Assembly (NCBI GenBank): GCA_964484795.1
Contig: CAZAFN010000001.1
Span: 35,805 to 99,804, forward strand
Length of the DNA stretch: 64,000 bases
Reading direction: 5' to 3'
Source of the DNA: CAZAFN01 sp964484795
GTDB taxonomy: Bacteria > Pseudomonadota > Alphaproteobacteria > Methylaequorales > Methylaequoraceae
The position numbers were made by a program, and so were the translations under genes. Below the pieces are notes generated by a model, which saw nothing but the letters and a program-made list of their open reading frames with translations, did not search any database and was not told where the DNA came from. Positions 7,996 through 15,090 of the stretch are shown piece after piece. Positions within the stretch are counted from its first letter, which is position 1. Each line of letters begins with the position of its first letter.

Positions 7996-9012
7996 TTAAT
8001 CCGCTTTCATTAAAATTTTCAACATTAAAAACATCAGATTGTTTTTAGCGGAAGCAAAGCCATTTATAAAAAGATTTTGACAAAAATACAATTTTTTCAA
8101 CGTAGATAAAATTTCGCTCTCTGTCCATCGACGAACCTGAAAATCAAATTCTTTCTTAAATTTGAAGAATATTGGCGGTCTTAAATTTTTAATTGCCTCA
8201 TCAAACGAGAGCCCGTTTGCAAGTTTGTTCTTTATTATTAAAATTTTAAATAAGTGCTCAGATAAAAAACTTATTATCTTTACTTCATTGTTTTGGAAAG
8301 CCGTAAATTTATCATAATTTTCTAAGAATTTTTTTTTTTTACCAGAAACTATGGAATATAAAAAACTATTGTCATCAAAGAAGGCGGTTTTCGAGATCAT
8401 TTGAGAAAAACTTTTGATTGACCCTTTATCTGAATTTTTTATTAGTACAATTATTTTCTCTAGCTCGTTTTCAATCTCTAATCTTTCATTACCTAGTATC
8501 TGTGCTAGATCTATTAATTCTTCAGTTTTAACTTCAACATTTTCGTGTTTAAAAAAATTTGAAATAATTTCTTTTTTTTCTTGAAGACTTTCTTCATAAC
8601 AAGGAATGGTTATCAAATCTGGGCTCTGTTCAAAAAAATTTCTTATTTGAGACTTCTTTTCGAGTGGACCAGATTTGAAGATTAAAACCAAAGATTTAAT
8701 TTTATAATTTTTTAATGATTGTACGATTTCTTTGTTTAACTTTACATTGTCCAAAGATATTATTAATGCAGTAGAGTTTCCAAAAAGATCAACTTGATCG
8801 TACTTGGAAAGTATTTCGAGGAAACTTTCTTTTGTTAAATCTGTTGTGGAAAAATGCAAGAAACTGAGATTGGGGTCTTTCTTTTTAATTTCAAAAACCA
8901 AATTTTTGCTGAAGACCTCAACTTTACCAAAGTTTGGTCCATAAAATAAATATAAATTTTCCCCGGAATATTTTTCAATGCTATTTTTAAAATTAAAAAA
9001 CTTTACAATCAC
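7996..9012 (-). CDS. holA: DNA polymerase III subunit delta
   Basis: A 338-residue HolA-like clamp-loader delta subunit. The sequence is divergent, but the N-terminal LYLFYGPNFGKVEVFSKNLV (a degenerate nucleotide-binding loop), the LNVDL-type strand region, the ALIISLDNV segment and the C-terminal helical region with SFLSEHLFKIL fit the family. Context supports it: leuS-lptE-holA is the standard alphaproteobacterial order. It overlaps lptE by 4 bases. Homology is weaker than for its neighbours. Confidence 0.85.
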   Translation of the reverse strand: MIVKFFNFKNSIEKYSGENLYLFYGPNFGKVEVFSKNLVFEIKKKDPNLSFLHFSTTDLTKESFLEILSKYDQVDLFGNSTALIISLDNVKLNKEIVQSLKNYKIKSLVLIFKSGPLEKKSQIRNFFEQSPDLITIPCYEESLQEKKEIISNFFKHENVEVKTEELIDLAQILGNERLEIENELEKIIVLIKNSDKGSIKSFSQMISKTAFFDDNSFLYSIVSGKKKKFLENYDKFTAFQNNEVKIISFLSEHLFKILIIKNKLANGLSFDEAIKNLRPPIFFKFKKEFDFQVRRWTESEILSTLKKLYFCQNLFINGFASAKNNLMFLMLKILMKAD

Positions 9013-9503
9013 TTCAAATTTTTTCTGTTGGATTTTTCTGAAATAATTATGTTTGAAAGGTTTTCTGAAAGAGATGAAATCAATTTCTGGGATGCATCTT
9101 CTAGGGAAACAATATTTGAATAACTATTTGATGAAATATTATAACTTGCTTTTTTTGTTAAATTTCCTGAGGACAATAAACTTGATTGATCATAAAAAGC
9201 ATAATTAACATTGTAAATTAACATTTGTCCATAGGTATGTAGGTCCTTATTAATACCAAGACCTGAAGATGTCTTTTCAATAGAAACGACTAATTTTAGG
9301 CTTGATGGTTTCAAAGACCTATAGTTTATTTTTTCATTTAGAAGTAGTTTCATCAAAGAAACATCATTTTCATATTTTTCCTTCGATTTGACAAAAATAT
9401 TAATTTTTTGACCTGAAATTTTTTTTTGATATAGAGGTTTGTATGAGCAGCTTAATGTAAAAAGGAAAATTATTAGTATGTTGAAAAATAGAAATTTTTT
9501 CAT
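9009..9503 (-). CDS. lptE: LPS-assembly lipoprotein LptE
   Basis: A 164-residue outer-membrane lipoprotein. The signal peptide MKKFLFFNILIIFLFTLSC ends with a lipobox cysteine at C19, followed by the YKPLY motif common to alphaproteobacterial LptE. The rest shows the alternating strand pattern of the family and a conserved tail (SLEDASQKLISSLSENL). LptE plugs the LptD barrel and delivers lipopolysaccharide to the cell surface. It overlaps both leuS (4 bases) and holA (4 bases), indicating one transcript and implying that the organism makes an LPS outer membrane. Confidence 0.88.
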   Translation of the reverse strand: MKKFLFFNILIIFLFTLSCSYKPLYQKKISGQKINIFVKSKEKYENDVSLMKLLLNEKINYRSLKPSSLKLVVSIEKTSSGLGINKDLHTYGQMLIYNVNYAFYDQSSLLSSGNLTKKASYNISSNSYSNIVSLEDASQKLISSLSENLSNIIISEKSNRKNLK

Positions 9504-10252
9504 TTTACAATATTAAGTATTTTGTTTGGCACATATATTACTTTTTTTACGGATTTGTCAAATTTAAATGGAAACCCAGGTTTTTTTTTAATTGTATCAA
9601 TTAAATTTTCTTTTGTAATGTTTATGGGAGCTTGAACTAAGAATTTCTTTTTTCCGTTTAGTTGTACTACAATGTTTACACTTTCAGATTGCATAGAAGA
9701 TTTGTCAAATACAGGCCACAATAGATGAGATAGAAATCCACTATGGCCTCCAATTGATGCAAGTTCTTGTGCAATATGCGGGGTGATTATGTAAATAAGT
9801 CGCAAAAAAATTGACCATGAAAAATTGTGAAAATCTTTTTTCAGATCTGATTTAAAAAGTTCATTAGAAAGCTCTCTAATTTTTGCTACAGCTGTGTTAA
9901 ATCTGTAATTTTTTATATCTTCAGAAAAATGGAAAATTGTTTTATTAATGAAATTATAAATTCTAACTTCTGCATCATTAAGCTGTTTTTTTTCTTCAAT
10001 TTTGAAATCTAGAACAAATGAAAAATCTTTGCATAAAAACGCATAGACCTTATTTAGATATTTGTGTGTTGCCTTTATTCCCTCAATTGACCATTCTAGA
10101 TCTCTTTCCGGAGGCGAGTCTGAAATCATAAAGAGTCTAGCGGTATCTGCACCATAAAGATTTATTATGGAATCTGGGTCAACAACGTTTTTTTTGGACT
10201 TACTCAACTTTTCTGAGCGTCCTATAATTAACTCTCCTAATGCTTCATTAGA
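9500..10252 (-). CDS. leuS: Leucyl-tRNA synthetase, C-terminal part after an in-frame stop
   Basis: This open segment continues leuS in the same frame after the TAA at 10253-10255. It begins with conserved codons (SNEALGELIIGRSEK) and then the class I signature KLSKSKKN, YGADTARLFMISDSPPERDLEWS and the anticodon-binding helical domain, ending normally in an overlap with lptE. The first standard start codon is a TTG at 10207-10205, at the leucine of KLSKS. Because the 15 codons before it are also conserved, this looks like the second half of one protein rather than a new gene. A split enzyme, as in Aquifex, is the alternative. Confidence 0.85.
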   Translation of the reverse strand, partial: SNEALGELIIGRSEKLSKSKKNVVDPDSIINLYGADTARLFMISDSPPERDLEWSIEGIKATHKYLNKVYAFLCKDFSFVLDFKIEEKKQLNDAEVRIYNFINKTIFHFSEDIKNYRFNTAVAKIRELSNELFKSDLKKDFHNFSWSIFLRLIYIITPHIAQELASIGGHSGFLSHLLWPVFDKSSMQSESVNIVVQLNGKKKFLVQAPINITKENLIDTIKKKPGFPFKFDKSVKKVIYVPNKILNIVK

Positions 10253-12034
10253 TTACAAGAAATATTTCCCATTTTTTTTGATTACTTTTTTAGGCTCTAC
10301 CCAATCGTTTTCTTTTGTTTTGAAAGTTTCATGACAAACCATCCCTTGAGTCACAAGCTTTACAAAGGGCTCAGTCGGAACTTTGTAACCACAGATTTTT
10401 AGAGCTCTTGAAAAAAATCTAGAATATAGTAGATGGAGGATTGCATGTTCAATTCCACCGATATAATGGTCAACAGGCATCCAATAATCCGTTGATTTTA
10501 TATCAAAAGGTTCTGTATTTGATTCTGGCGAACAGAATCTCAAGAAGTACCATGAAGAATCAAAGAAAGTATCTAAGGTGTCAGTTTCACGAATAGCTTT
10601 CATACCAGTTTTTTTGCAAAATGTATGTTTCCAGGTTGGATGACAATCAAGGGGGTTCCCTGGCTTGGAAAAGTCTATGTCTTCAGGTAATTTAATGGGT
10701 AATTCAGTCTCATCAACAGGTAAAATTTCTCCATCTTCTCTGTAAATAATAGGAATTGGACATCCCCAGTATCTTTGTCTAGAAACACCCCAATCCCTAA
10801 TTTTAAAACTTGATTTGACCTTTCCTGTTAGGGTTTTTCTCAAAATTGGGATTATTTTGTTTTTTCCTTCTACTGGATTTAGGCCATTCAATGAGTTGGA
10901 ATTCACCATTACATCCTGTTTATCAATTTCACAGTAAGGCAAATCAACTTTTTGTTTATTTTGCGATTCAATGACCTTTTTTATTTCTAGACCATATTTT
11001 TTTGCAAAATCATAATCTCTTTTATCATGCGCGGGACAACCGAAGACAGCTCCATTCCCGTAATCCATCAACACATAATTTGAAAAATAGACAGGAATTT
11101 TATAGTTAGGGATTAATGGGTGTTCTACGGAGAGATTTGTTAAATAACCAAACTTTTCGTCACCATCATTCTCTTGATTTTCTAGACACATTTGTTTGAA
11201 AATAACAAAATCTTTATCATTTTTAAAAAGATCACTAATTTCATGTTCGACAGAAAGAGCAATAAAAGTTGCCCCAAAAATAGTTTCTGGTCTGGTAGTA
11301 AAAACTTTTATGATCAAATTTTTATTTGTTTCTTTAAAATAAACTTCTGCACCTTCAGAAAATCCAATCCAATTTTTTTGCATCGTTTTAACTTTTTCTG
11401 GCCAATTTTCAAGCTTTTCAATGTTTTTTAGTAGATCTTTTGAAAATTTTGTAATTTTTAAGAACCACTGAGATAGTTTTTTTTTGGTAACTGGCATTCC
11501 TGACCGCCAACCTTTTCCATCAATAACTTGTTCATTTGCTAAAACTGTCTTGTCAACTGGATCCCAGTTTACATAACTGTCCTTTTTATATGCGAGGCCA
11601 TTTTTAAAAAAATCTACAAAAATTTTTTGTTGATGTTTGTAATATGAATCGGAACAGGTTGATATTTCTCTACTCCAGTCAATAGACAAACCAATTGACA
11701 TTAGTTGAGTTTTCATATTTTTAATGTTTTTTTCTGTCCAAATTCTAGGATTTAGTTTGTTTTCCATTGCAGCATTCTCCGCTGGCATCCCAAAACTATC
11801 CCAACCCATTGGATGTAGCACATTATATTCATTTGACTTATAAAAGCGTGCGACAACATCCCCAATTGTATAGTTTCTTAAGTGTCCCATATGAATGTTT
11901 CCAGAGGGATATGGAAACATTTCTAAAACATAAAACTTCTTTTTTTTCTTATTTTGCCGGGAATCAAAAATTTGATTTTTTTCCCAGATTTTCTGCCATT
12001 TTTTTTCAATAGAATTTGGGTTATAAATTTTCAT
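10253..12034 (-). CDS. leuS: Leucyl-tRNA synthetase, N-terminal catalytic and editing part (ends at in-frame TAA)
   Basis: This 593-residue part of LeuS charges tRNA-Leu. The HIGH motif appears as HMGH (47-50) within PYPSGNIHMGHLRNY. The editing domain has the threonine-rich TTRPETIFGATF and the GCPAHDKRDYDFA motif, followed by the second half of the Rossmann fold (SRQRYWGCPIPI, DTFFDSSWYFLRF, YIGGIEHAILHLLYSRF). It ends at TAA 10253-10255, only about 16 codons before the KMSKS motif. Without the downstream part the enzyme would lack KMSKS and anticodon recognition, so the stop must be an error, be read through, or create two subunits. Confidence 0.92.
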   Translation of the reverse strand: MKIYNPNSIEKKWQKIWEKNQIFDSRQNKKKKKFYVLEMFPYPSGNIHMGHLRNYTIGDVVARFYKSNEYNVLHPMGWDSFGMPAENAAMENKLNPRIWTEKNIKNMKTQLMSIGLSIDWSREISTCSDSYYKHQQKIFVDFFKNGLAYKKDSYVNWDPVDKTVLANEQVIDGKGWRSGMPVTKKKLSQWFLKITKFSKDLLKNIEKLENWPEKVKTMQKNWIGFSEGAEVYFKETNKNLIIKVFTTRPETIFGATFIALSVEHEISDLFKNDKDFVIFKQMCLENQENDGDEKFGYLTNLSVEHPLIPNYKIPVYFSNYVLMDYGNGAVFGCPAHDKRDYDFAKKYGLEIKKVIESQNKQKVDLPYCEIDKQDVMVNSNSLNGLNPVEGKNKIIPILRKTLTGKVKSSFKIRDWGVSRQRYWGCPIPIIYREDGEILPVDETELPIKLPEDIDFSKPGNPLDCHPTWKHTFCKKTGMKAIRETDTLDTFFDSSWYFLRFCSPESNTEPFDIKSTDYWMPVDHYIGGIEHAILHLLYSRFFSRALKICGYKVPTEPFVKLVTQGMVCHETFKTKENDWVEPKKVIKKNGKYFL

Positions 12035-12043
12035 TTTCTTGCT

Positions 12044-12637
12044 TTATTTGACAAAATTACCAATTCCAGCAAAACCATAGAGGTTTTTGTTTTTTAATCT
12101 TGAATAATTGGATTTTTTAACTCCTCCTAGAGCAAAAGTTATCTTTTCCTTTAACAAAAAACAAATAGAAATAAAAATACAAATTTTCAAAGGCTTTTGC
12201 TCTGGATGTGATTCTGTCTTAAAAACCGGGGAGATAAAGATCATTCGAAAAACTTCCGATGCTTTTTTAGCCTCAATATAATTGTGAACTTTTGTTGCCA
12301 GGACAAATTTTTTTTTAAATATATTAATACTTAATAAACTTTTTTTCTGTGGGTTTTTACTGTCAATTAAAACTCCAAAAGCTTTATACTTGTTAGCCCA
12401 AAAGAATGAATGTGGAAGAAAAAACTTGATCCTCCTTTTTTGGCACCAGATAACAAATGGCTTGATAATCAAAAAGAAATCATCAAACTTGTCTAAATTA
12501 TTATTAAAAAAAATCACCCCAGTTTTTCTTGATATTTTGTAGAAATGTTTGTGATTAGATGCTATTGACGGGTTAAAAAAAAACCATTCATTCGGAACAT
12601 TAAAAATTTTATAATTAGATTTATGGATTAAACGCAT
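12044..12637 (-). CDS. Thiamine phosphate synthase-like (ThiE/TenI) protein
   Basis: A protein of about 198 residues from ATG 12637. The C-terminal part resembles the TIM-barrel thiamine monophosphate synthase/TenI family: LATKVHNYIEAKKA, then FISPVFKTESHPEQKPL, FALGGVKK and GFAGIGNF align with the phosphate-binding strands. The N-terminal half is poorly conserved, with YKAFGVLIDSK in the expected strand. Catalytic competence is doubtful because the usual diphosphate-binding lysines and the substrate-binding region are weakly matched. Its ATG overlaps the divergent yggS ATG in a single CATG. An in-frame TTG lies 15 bases further upstream. Confidence 0.62.
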   Translation of the reverse strand: MRLIHKSNYKIFNVPNEWFFFNPSIASNHKHFYKISRKTGVIFFNNNLDKFDDFFLIIKPFVIWCQKRRIKFFLPHSFFWANKYKAFGVLIDSKNPQKKSLLSINIFKKKFVLATKVHNYIEAKKASEVFRMIFISPVFKTESHPEQKPLKICIFISICFLLKEKITFALGGVKKSNYSRLKNKNLYGFAGIGNFVK

Positions 12638-13307
12638 GTCAGAAATTATCAATAATTATAAAAAAATTATAAATCAAATAGAAAATTATAAAAAAGAATT
12701 TTCAAGAACTGCAAGAAACCCAGAATTAATTGCGGTTTCAAAAACTTTTTCTAGTGACAAAATTCAAATTATAATAGATGAAGGACAAAGAATTTTTGGA
12801 GAAAACAAAGTGCAAGAAGCTCAAAAAAAATGGACGAAACTAAAGTCAACAAACAAAGGTATTGAACTCCACCTTCTTGGCCCCTTGCAATCAAACAAAA
12901 TTAAACCGGCTCTGGAAATTTTTGATGTTATACAAACAATAGACAGAGAAAAGGTTGTAGTAAAAATAAAAAAACATTTAGACTTAAATGTTACTGAAAA
13001 AAAACACAAATTTTTTATTCAGGTAAATACCGGCAATGAAGAGCAGAAAAGTGGTGTTAAAATCAATGAAGTTGAAGAGTTTCTAGAGTGGTGTACAAAA
13101 AAAATTAATTTAAATATTAATGGGTTGATGTGCATCCCACCTGTTAATGAGGAGCCATCGATTCATTTTAATATTCTAAGAGAACTTTGTGATAGGCTTG
13201 GGCTAGTTCATTCTAGTATGGGGATGACTATCGATTTTAAAGCAGCAATTCAATTTGGCGCAACATATTTAAGAATCGGTTCTGGAATTTTTGGTCCAAG
13301 AAGTTAG
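12636..13307 (+). CDS. yggS: YggS/PLPBP-family pyridoxal phosphate-binding protein
   Basis: A 223-residue member of the alanine-racemase-like PLP homeostasis family. The PLP lysine is K36 in LIAVSKTF. Further family motifs are FGENKVQEA, LHLLGPLQSNK, FIQVNTGNEEQKSG, LMCIPP and LVHSSMGMT...AIQFGATYLRIGSGIFG. It is thought to control free PLP and vitamer balance rather than catalyse racemisation. The gene diverges from the ThiE-like gene with start codons sharing CATG. It converges on the transpeptidase gene with stop codons overlapping in TTAG. Confidence 0.94.
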   Translation: MSEIINNYKKIINQIENYKKEFSRTARNPELIAVSKTFSSDKIQIIIDEGQRIFGENKVQEAQKKWTKLKSTNKGIELHLLGPLQSNKIKPALEIFDVIQTIDREKVVVKIKKHLDLNVTEKKHKFFIQVNTGNEEQKSGVKINEVEEFLEWCTKKINLNINGLMCIPPVNEEPSIHFNILRELCDRLGLVHSSMGMTIDFKAAIQFGATYLRIGSGIFGPRS

Positions 13308-13816
13308 CAAATAATTAACAATGAGGAAGGTGAAAGAAATTTTAACATTTCAACTAAATGATTTTTTTTCATCGCCACACAACCAGCGGTGTGACATCCT
13401 TTTTCTTCAGAACAGTGGATAAATATGGCACTTCCAATGTATTTTCTTGTTGGATGTAAATTGTAGTTTATCGTCACAATAATATCGTACAAACTGTCCA
13501 TTCTGTGTAAATCTTCATAAAAGCAGTTCGCTGGTTTTTTTATTAATTTGTTATATTCTACGTGTTTGGGGTCTACACACCATACGAAATTTTTTTCTAT
13601 TTTAATAGTTGGTAACCCTGATTTAATTTTTTTTATCCTATCAGATCTAAAAAAAACATTTCCTAATTTAAAAATGCCTTTTGGTGTAACGAAATCTCCT
13701 TCCCTAGTCTTTTGTCCAATTCCATTTTTTCCAACGATACATTTTAATTTTTTTTTTTCGTATGAAATATATGCTATATTTTTTTGGTCAGACTGTTTTA
13801 AAAAAATTTTGGTCAT
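13304..13816 (-). CDS. L,D-transpeptidase (YkuD-family) domain protein
   Basis: From the ATG at 13816 the product has about 170 residues. An upstream in-frame TTG at 13843 would extend into the divergent regulator gene and is less likely. The sequence GQKTREGDFVTPKGIFKLG and the C-terminal catalytic motif HCSEEKGCHTAGCVAM (His and Cys) identify a YkuD-type L,D-transpeptidase fold, which cross-links or modifies peptidoglycan. No signal peptide is visible, so export or a cytoplasmic/periplasmic role is open. The motif has TAGC where S/T-x-G-C is expected, which is acceptable. Confidence 0.8.
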   Translation of the reverse strand: MTKIFLKQSDQKNIAYISYEKKKLKCIVGKNGIGQKTREGDFVTPKGIFKLGNVFFRSDRIKKIKSGLPTIKIEKNFVWCVDPKHVEYNKLIKKPANCFYEDLHRMDSLYDIIVTINYNLHPTRKYIGSAIFIHCSEEKGCHTAGCVAMKKNHLVEMLKFLSPSSLLIIC

Positions 13817-13828
13817 TAGATAAAGGAT

Positions 13829-14488
13829 ATGTCTAGCAAACAAGATATCATAGCTATATTCAAAGATAGTAATGTTTTTTTAGAATTGAAAAACCTTTTG
13901 GAAGAAGATGGGTTTAAGGTCAAGCAGAAAAAGCTATTAAAAAAATTTGAACCAGATTTTTTCACAAACTGCCTTTTGTTGGTTAATATTGATTCTCAAG
14001 AAATATTAAAGCGTTGCATTTCTTTGGTGGAGAAAGAGAAAAAAAATTTTTTTATTTTAGGAATTTCAAGATCCAATTTAGGCCTTTCAAAAAATTATCT
14101 GAATTTCAAGATGATGCATAAACCGATAGTGCTTAATGAGTGTCTAGGGATTGTAAAAAAATTTTTAAAAACAGGAATCATTTCTTCTAAAGCAATAAGA
14201 TTTGGGGATTTATTATTTTATCCTCATAAATTAGAACTTGTTAATGAGAAGGATGGTGTTTTCATAAATCTAACCGAGTTGGAAAATAAATTTCTAAAAC
14301 ATCTTTTAAAGAAAAAAGATGGTTCAAAAAAATCAGAAATTCTCTCTGAAGTGTGGGGACACAACAAGCAATTACAGACACATACATTAGAATCATTGAT
14401 TTACAGACTCAGAAGAAAGATAGAGAAAAACCCTAATAGCCCTAAGTTCTTGGTTCAAATTGAAAAAAAATACTTCATTAAAACTTAA
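13829..14488 (+). CDS. Response-regulator-like protein with degenerate receiver and OmpR-type DNA-binding domain
   Basis: A 219-residue protein. Residues ~125-219 form an OmpR/PhoB winged helix: FINLTELENKFLKHLL, SEILSEVWG and THTLESLIYRLRRKIE are diagnostic. Residues ~1-117 have the length and strand pattern of a receiver (IIAIFKDSN, CLLLVNIDS, the lysine in MHKPI). They lack the paired N-terminal acidic residues, and the phospho-acceptor position appears to be Asn or displaced (LLVNID). It probably works without phosphorylation or senses something else. No histidine kinase lies next to it. Its start is only 12 bases from the divergent transpeptidase ATG. Confidence 0.78.
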   Translation: MSSKQDIIAIFKDSNVFLELKNLLEEDGFKVKQKKLLKKFEPDFFTNCLLLVNIDSQEILKRCISLVEKEKKNFFILGISRSNLGLSKNYLNFKMMHKPIVLNECLGIVKKFLKTGIISSKAIRFGDLLFYPHKLELVNEKDGVFINLTELENKFLKHLLKKKDGSKKSEILSEVWGHNKQLQTHTLESLIYRLRRKIEKNPNSPKFLVQIEKKYFIKT

Positions 14489-14493
14489 ATGAT

Positions 14494-15090
14494 TTATTTT
14501 CGCCCTAACGGAGGCCTTGGATCTTCATAATCAATGTCGAATTGTTTGAGAAATAATTGTTCGTTGAATTTAAGATTGTTTAAAAGAATTTCTGTTTTTG
14601 AATGATCATTTCTAAATACGGTCCATTTTTTCATAACAAAAGGCTTTTTTTCAAATAAGATCTCTATATATCCATGATCTTGAAACTTTTTGTCGGTAAG
14701 TTTGACTATAACTTGGTTCTCATATGCTCGAATATTTAAAATAGTTATGGACTCAGTCTTAAATTTCTTGAATAGTAACAATCCTATTGGTATGTCATTA
14801 ATGTTGTAAAAGGTGATATTTTTAAGCTTTTTATTTATGGTGGCAACTTTTTTTCCATCGCCAATTATTAAAATGGGAATTTCGGTGTATTCAATTCTAA
14901 CTCTACCAGGACGCATTACATAAATTTTTCCTGACAATACATCTCCATTGTTGTTAACTTGAATGAAATCAGATTTTAAAGAGTCAAAATATTGAAGATA
15001 ACCAAATATGCGGTCTTGATCATTACTAAAACTATGTTTATGTACAAAGGGAGAAAATGTTATTAAAATGATGATGAGAAACTTTATCAT
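14494..15090 (-). CDS. lolA: Outer-membrane lipoprotein carrier protein LolA
   Basis: Starting from the ATG at 15090 the product has about 198 residues with an N-terminal signal peptide (MIKFLIIILITFSPFV). The longer open frame upstream is antisense to the divergent lipoprotein gene and is not plausible coding. Family features are LKSDFIQVN, SGKIYVMRPGRVRIEY, the strand pattern of the LolA open barrel, and KTEILLNNLKFNEQL. LolA ferries lipoproteins across the periplasm. Its ATG shares the tetranucleotide CATG (15088-15091) with a possible start of the divergent lipoprotein gene. Confidence 0.85.
   Translation of the reverse strand: MIKFLIIILITFSPFVHKHSFSNDQDRIFGYLQYFDSLKSDFIQVNNNGDVLSGKIYVMRPGRVRIEYTEIPILIIGDGKKVATINKKLKNITFYNINDIPIGLLLFKKFKTESITILNIRAYENQVIVKLTDKKFQDHGYIEILFEKKPFVMKKWTVFRNDHSKTEILLNNLKFNEQLFLKQFDIDYEDPRPPLGRK

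Noticed and set aside
10253..10255. Reassignment of TAA to a sense codon
   Set aside because: TAA ends many other genes in the window at their expected family lengths, so a genome-wide reassignment is not tenable.
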